64,000 nucleotides of DNA, taken from assembly GCF_902170785.1 (NCBI RefSeq), contig NZ_CABHYG010000001.1:62001-126000 (forward strand), written 5' to 3'. How positions within the stretch are numbered: position 1 is the stretch's first letter; each line of letters starts with the position of its first letter. Shown one piece after another: positions 63,529 to 64,000 of this stretch. The stretch comes from Yersinia proxima. Its GTDB lineage: Bacteria; Pseudomonadota; Gammaproteobacteria; Enterobacterales; Enterobacteriaceae. The notes under the pieces were generated by a model, which was given only the letters and a program-made list of their open reading frames with translations, searched no databases and was not told the DNA's origin. The translations under genes and the position numbers were made by a program.

Positions 63529-64000
63529 AGTGCTTCCAGCCGATAGCCAATGCCCCGGACTGTCCGGATACGATCTTTGCCCAATTTACGCCGCAGATTG
63601 TGGATATGTACCTCCAGCGTATTGGAGCCGAGATCGTCATTCCAGGTATACAAATCCTGTTGTAATAGCTCACGATTGACGGTTTGACCCGCACGCATGA
63701 TTAAACGCGACAAAATTGCAAATTCTTTCGGTGTGACTTCCAACGGTTGGCCCTGCAAACACACTTGCTGTGTTGATAGATTAAGGCTCAGGTCATCTTG
63801 CTGTATTAGATTATCACTTTGCCCTTGATAGCGGCGGATTAGCGCCCGAACACGGGCCAGTAATTCTGCCAGAGCGAAAGGTTTTATCAGGTAATCGTCA
63901 GCACCAGCATCCAGCCCATCAACTCTATCTTCAAGGGCATCACGGGCGGTGAGAATAAGCACAGGGAGCGTCACCTGCTGACGACGCCACTGACGTAGCA
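63525..64000 (-). CDS. pmrA: Response regulator PmrA (BasR), partial at its 5' end
   Basis: C-terminal 158 codons of an OmpR/PhoB-type regulator; the start and phosphorylated Asp lie beyond the right edge. Visible: LPVLILTARDALEDRVDGL, DAGADDYLIKPFALAEL with the conserved Lys of the receiver, then the winged-helix effector domain (TPKEFAILSRLIMRAG, NTLEVHIHNLRRKLG, RTVRGIGYRLE). Likely controls arn/pmr-type lipid A modification genes elsewhere. Precedes pmrB in the operon with a 4-base overlap. Confidence 0.93.
   Translation of the reverse strand, partial: LRQWRRQQVTLPVLILTARDALEDRVDGLDAGADDYLIKPFALAELLARVRALIRRYQGQSDNLIQQDDLSLNLSTQQVCLQGQPLEVTPKEFAILSRLIMRAGQTVNRELLQQDLYTWNDDLGSNTLEVHIHNLRRKLGKDRIRTVRGIGYRLEAL

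Overview
This 64 kb window is ordinary-looking chromosome of an enterobacterium, almost certainly a Yersinia. Gene content and protein sequences are close to Escherichia coli, and intergenic gaps carry many ERIC repeats, as is typical of yersiniae. A methyl-accepting chemotaxis gene also lies between ppa and fbp. The Hfq tail sequence suggests the Y. enterocolitica group, but this rests on memory rather than a search. I see no prophage, insertion sequence, CRISPR array, restriction system or defence island.

Layout. 1-8.2 kb, mostly minus strand: 5' part of frdA, divergent epmA, then rsgA-psd-mscM. 8.4-27.8 kb, mostly plus strand: orn, tRNA-Gly, queG diverging from nnr, the long cluster nnr-tsaE-amiB-mutL-miaA-hfq-hflX-hflK-hflC with yjeT and purA, then nsrR-rnr-rlmB. 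28-36.7 kb: aidB, bsmA, yjfP, yjfY, the ribosomal operon rpsF-priB-rpsR-rplI, a small unrecognised secreted protein, opgA-like ytfB, fklB and ytfE. 36.8-54.6 kb: cpdB, cysQ, ytfJ, ytfK, ytfL, msrA, tamA-tamB-ytfP, ppa, an mcp, fbp and mpl. 54.8-64 kb: yhcN, argR, mdh, sfsB, a Mu-type DNA-binding protein, ispB, rplU-rpmA-yhbE-obgE, pmrB and partial pmrA.

Functions that fit together: tRNA/translation quality (epmA, queG, tsaE, miaA, rlmB, rsgA, obgE, Hfq, HflX); envelope building and recycling (psd, amiB, mpl, tamA/tamB, mscM, pmrAB); nitrosative stress (nsrR, and ytfE with a clear NsrR operator); RNA decay (orn, rnr). Regulatory sites readable directly include a near-perfect NsrR operator before ytfE, a perfect ARG-box core before argR, a flagellar sigma-28 promoter before the mcp, strong sigma-70 promoters for tRNA-Gly, rpsF and rplU, and many intrinsic terminators.

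The observations most worth following up are: (1) a divergent pair (sfsB, Ner-like; and a 115-residue protein with the Mu c/A-type winged-helix domain) that mirrors the c/ner immunity region of phage Mu; (2) two ERIC copies that share an extra structured module absent from the others, one apparently a deletion derivative; (3) ERICs placed directly in the 5' leaders of yjfY and rnr; (4) the flagellar-class mcp without a C-terminal receptor pentapeptide. I found no clear case for a completely new multi-gene system here.
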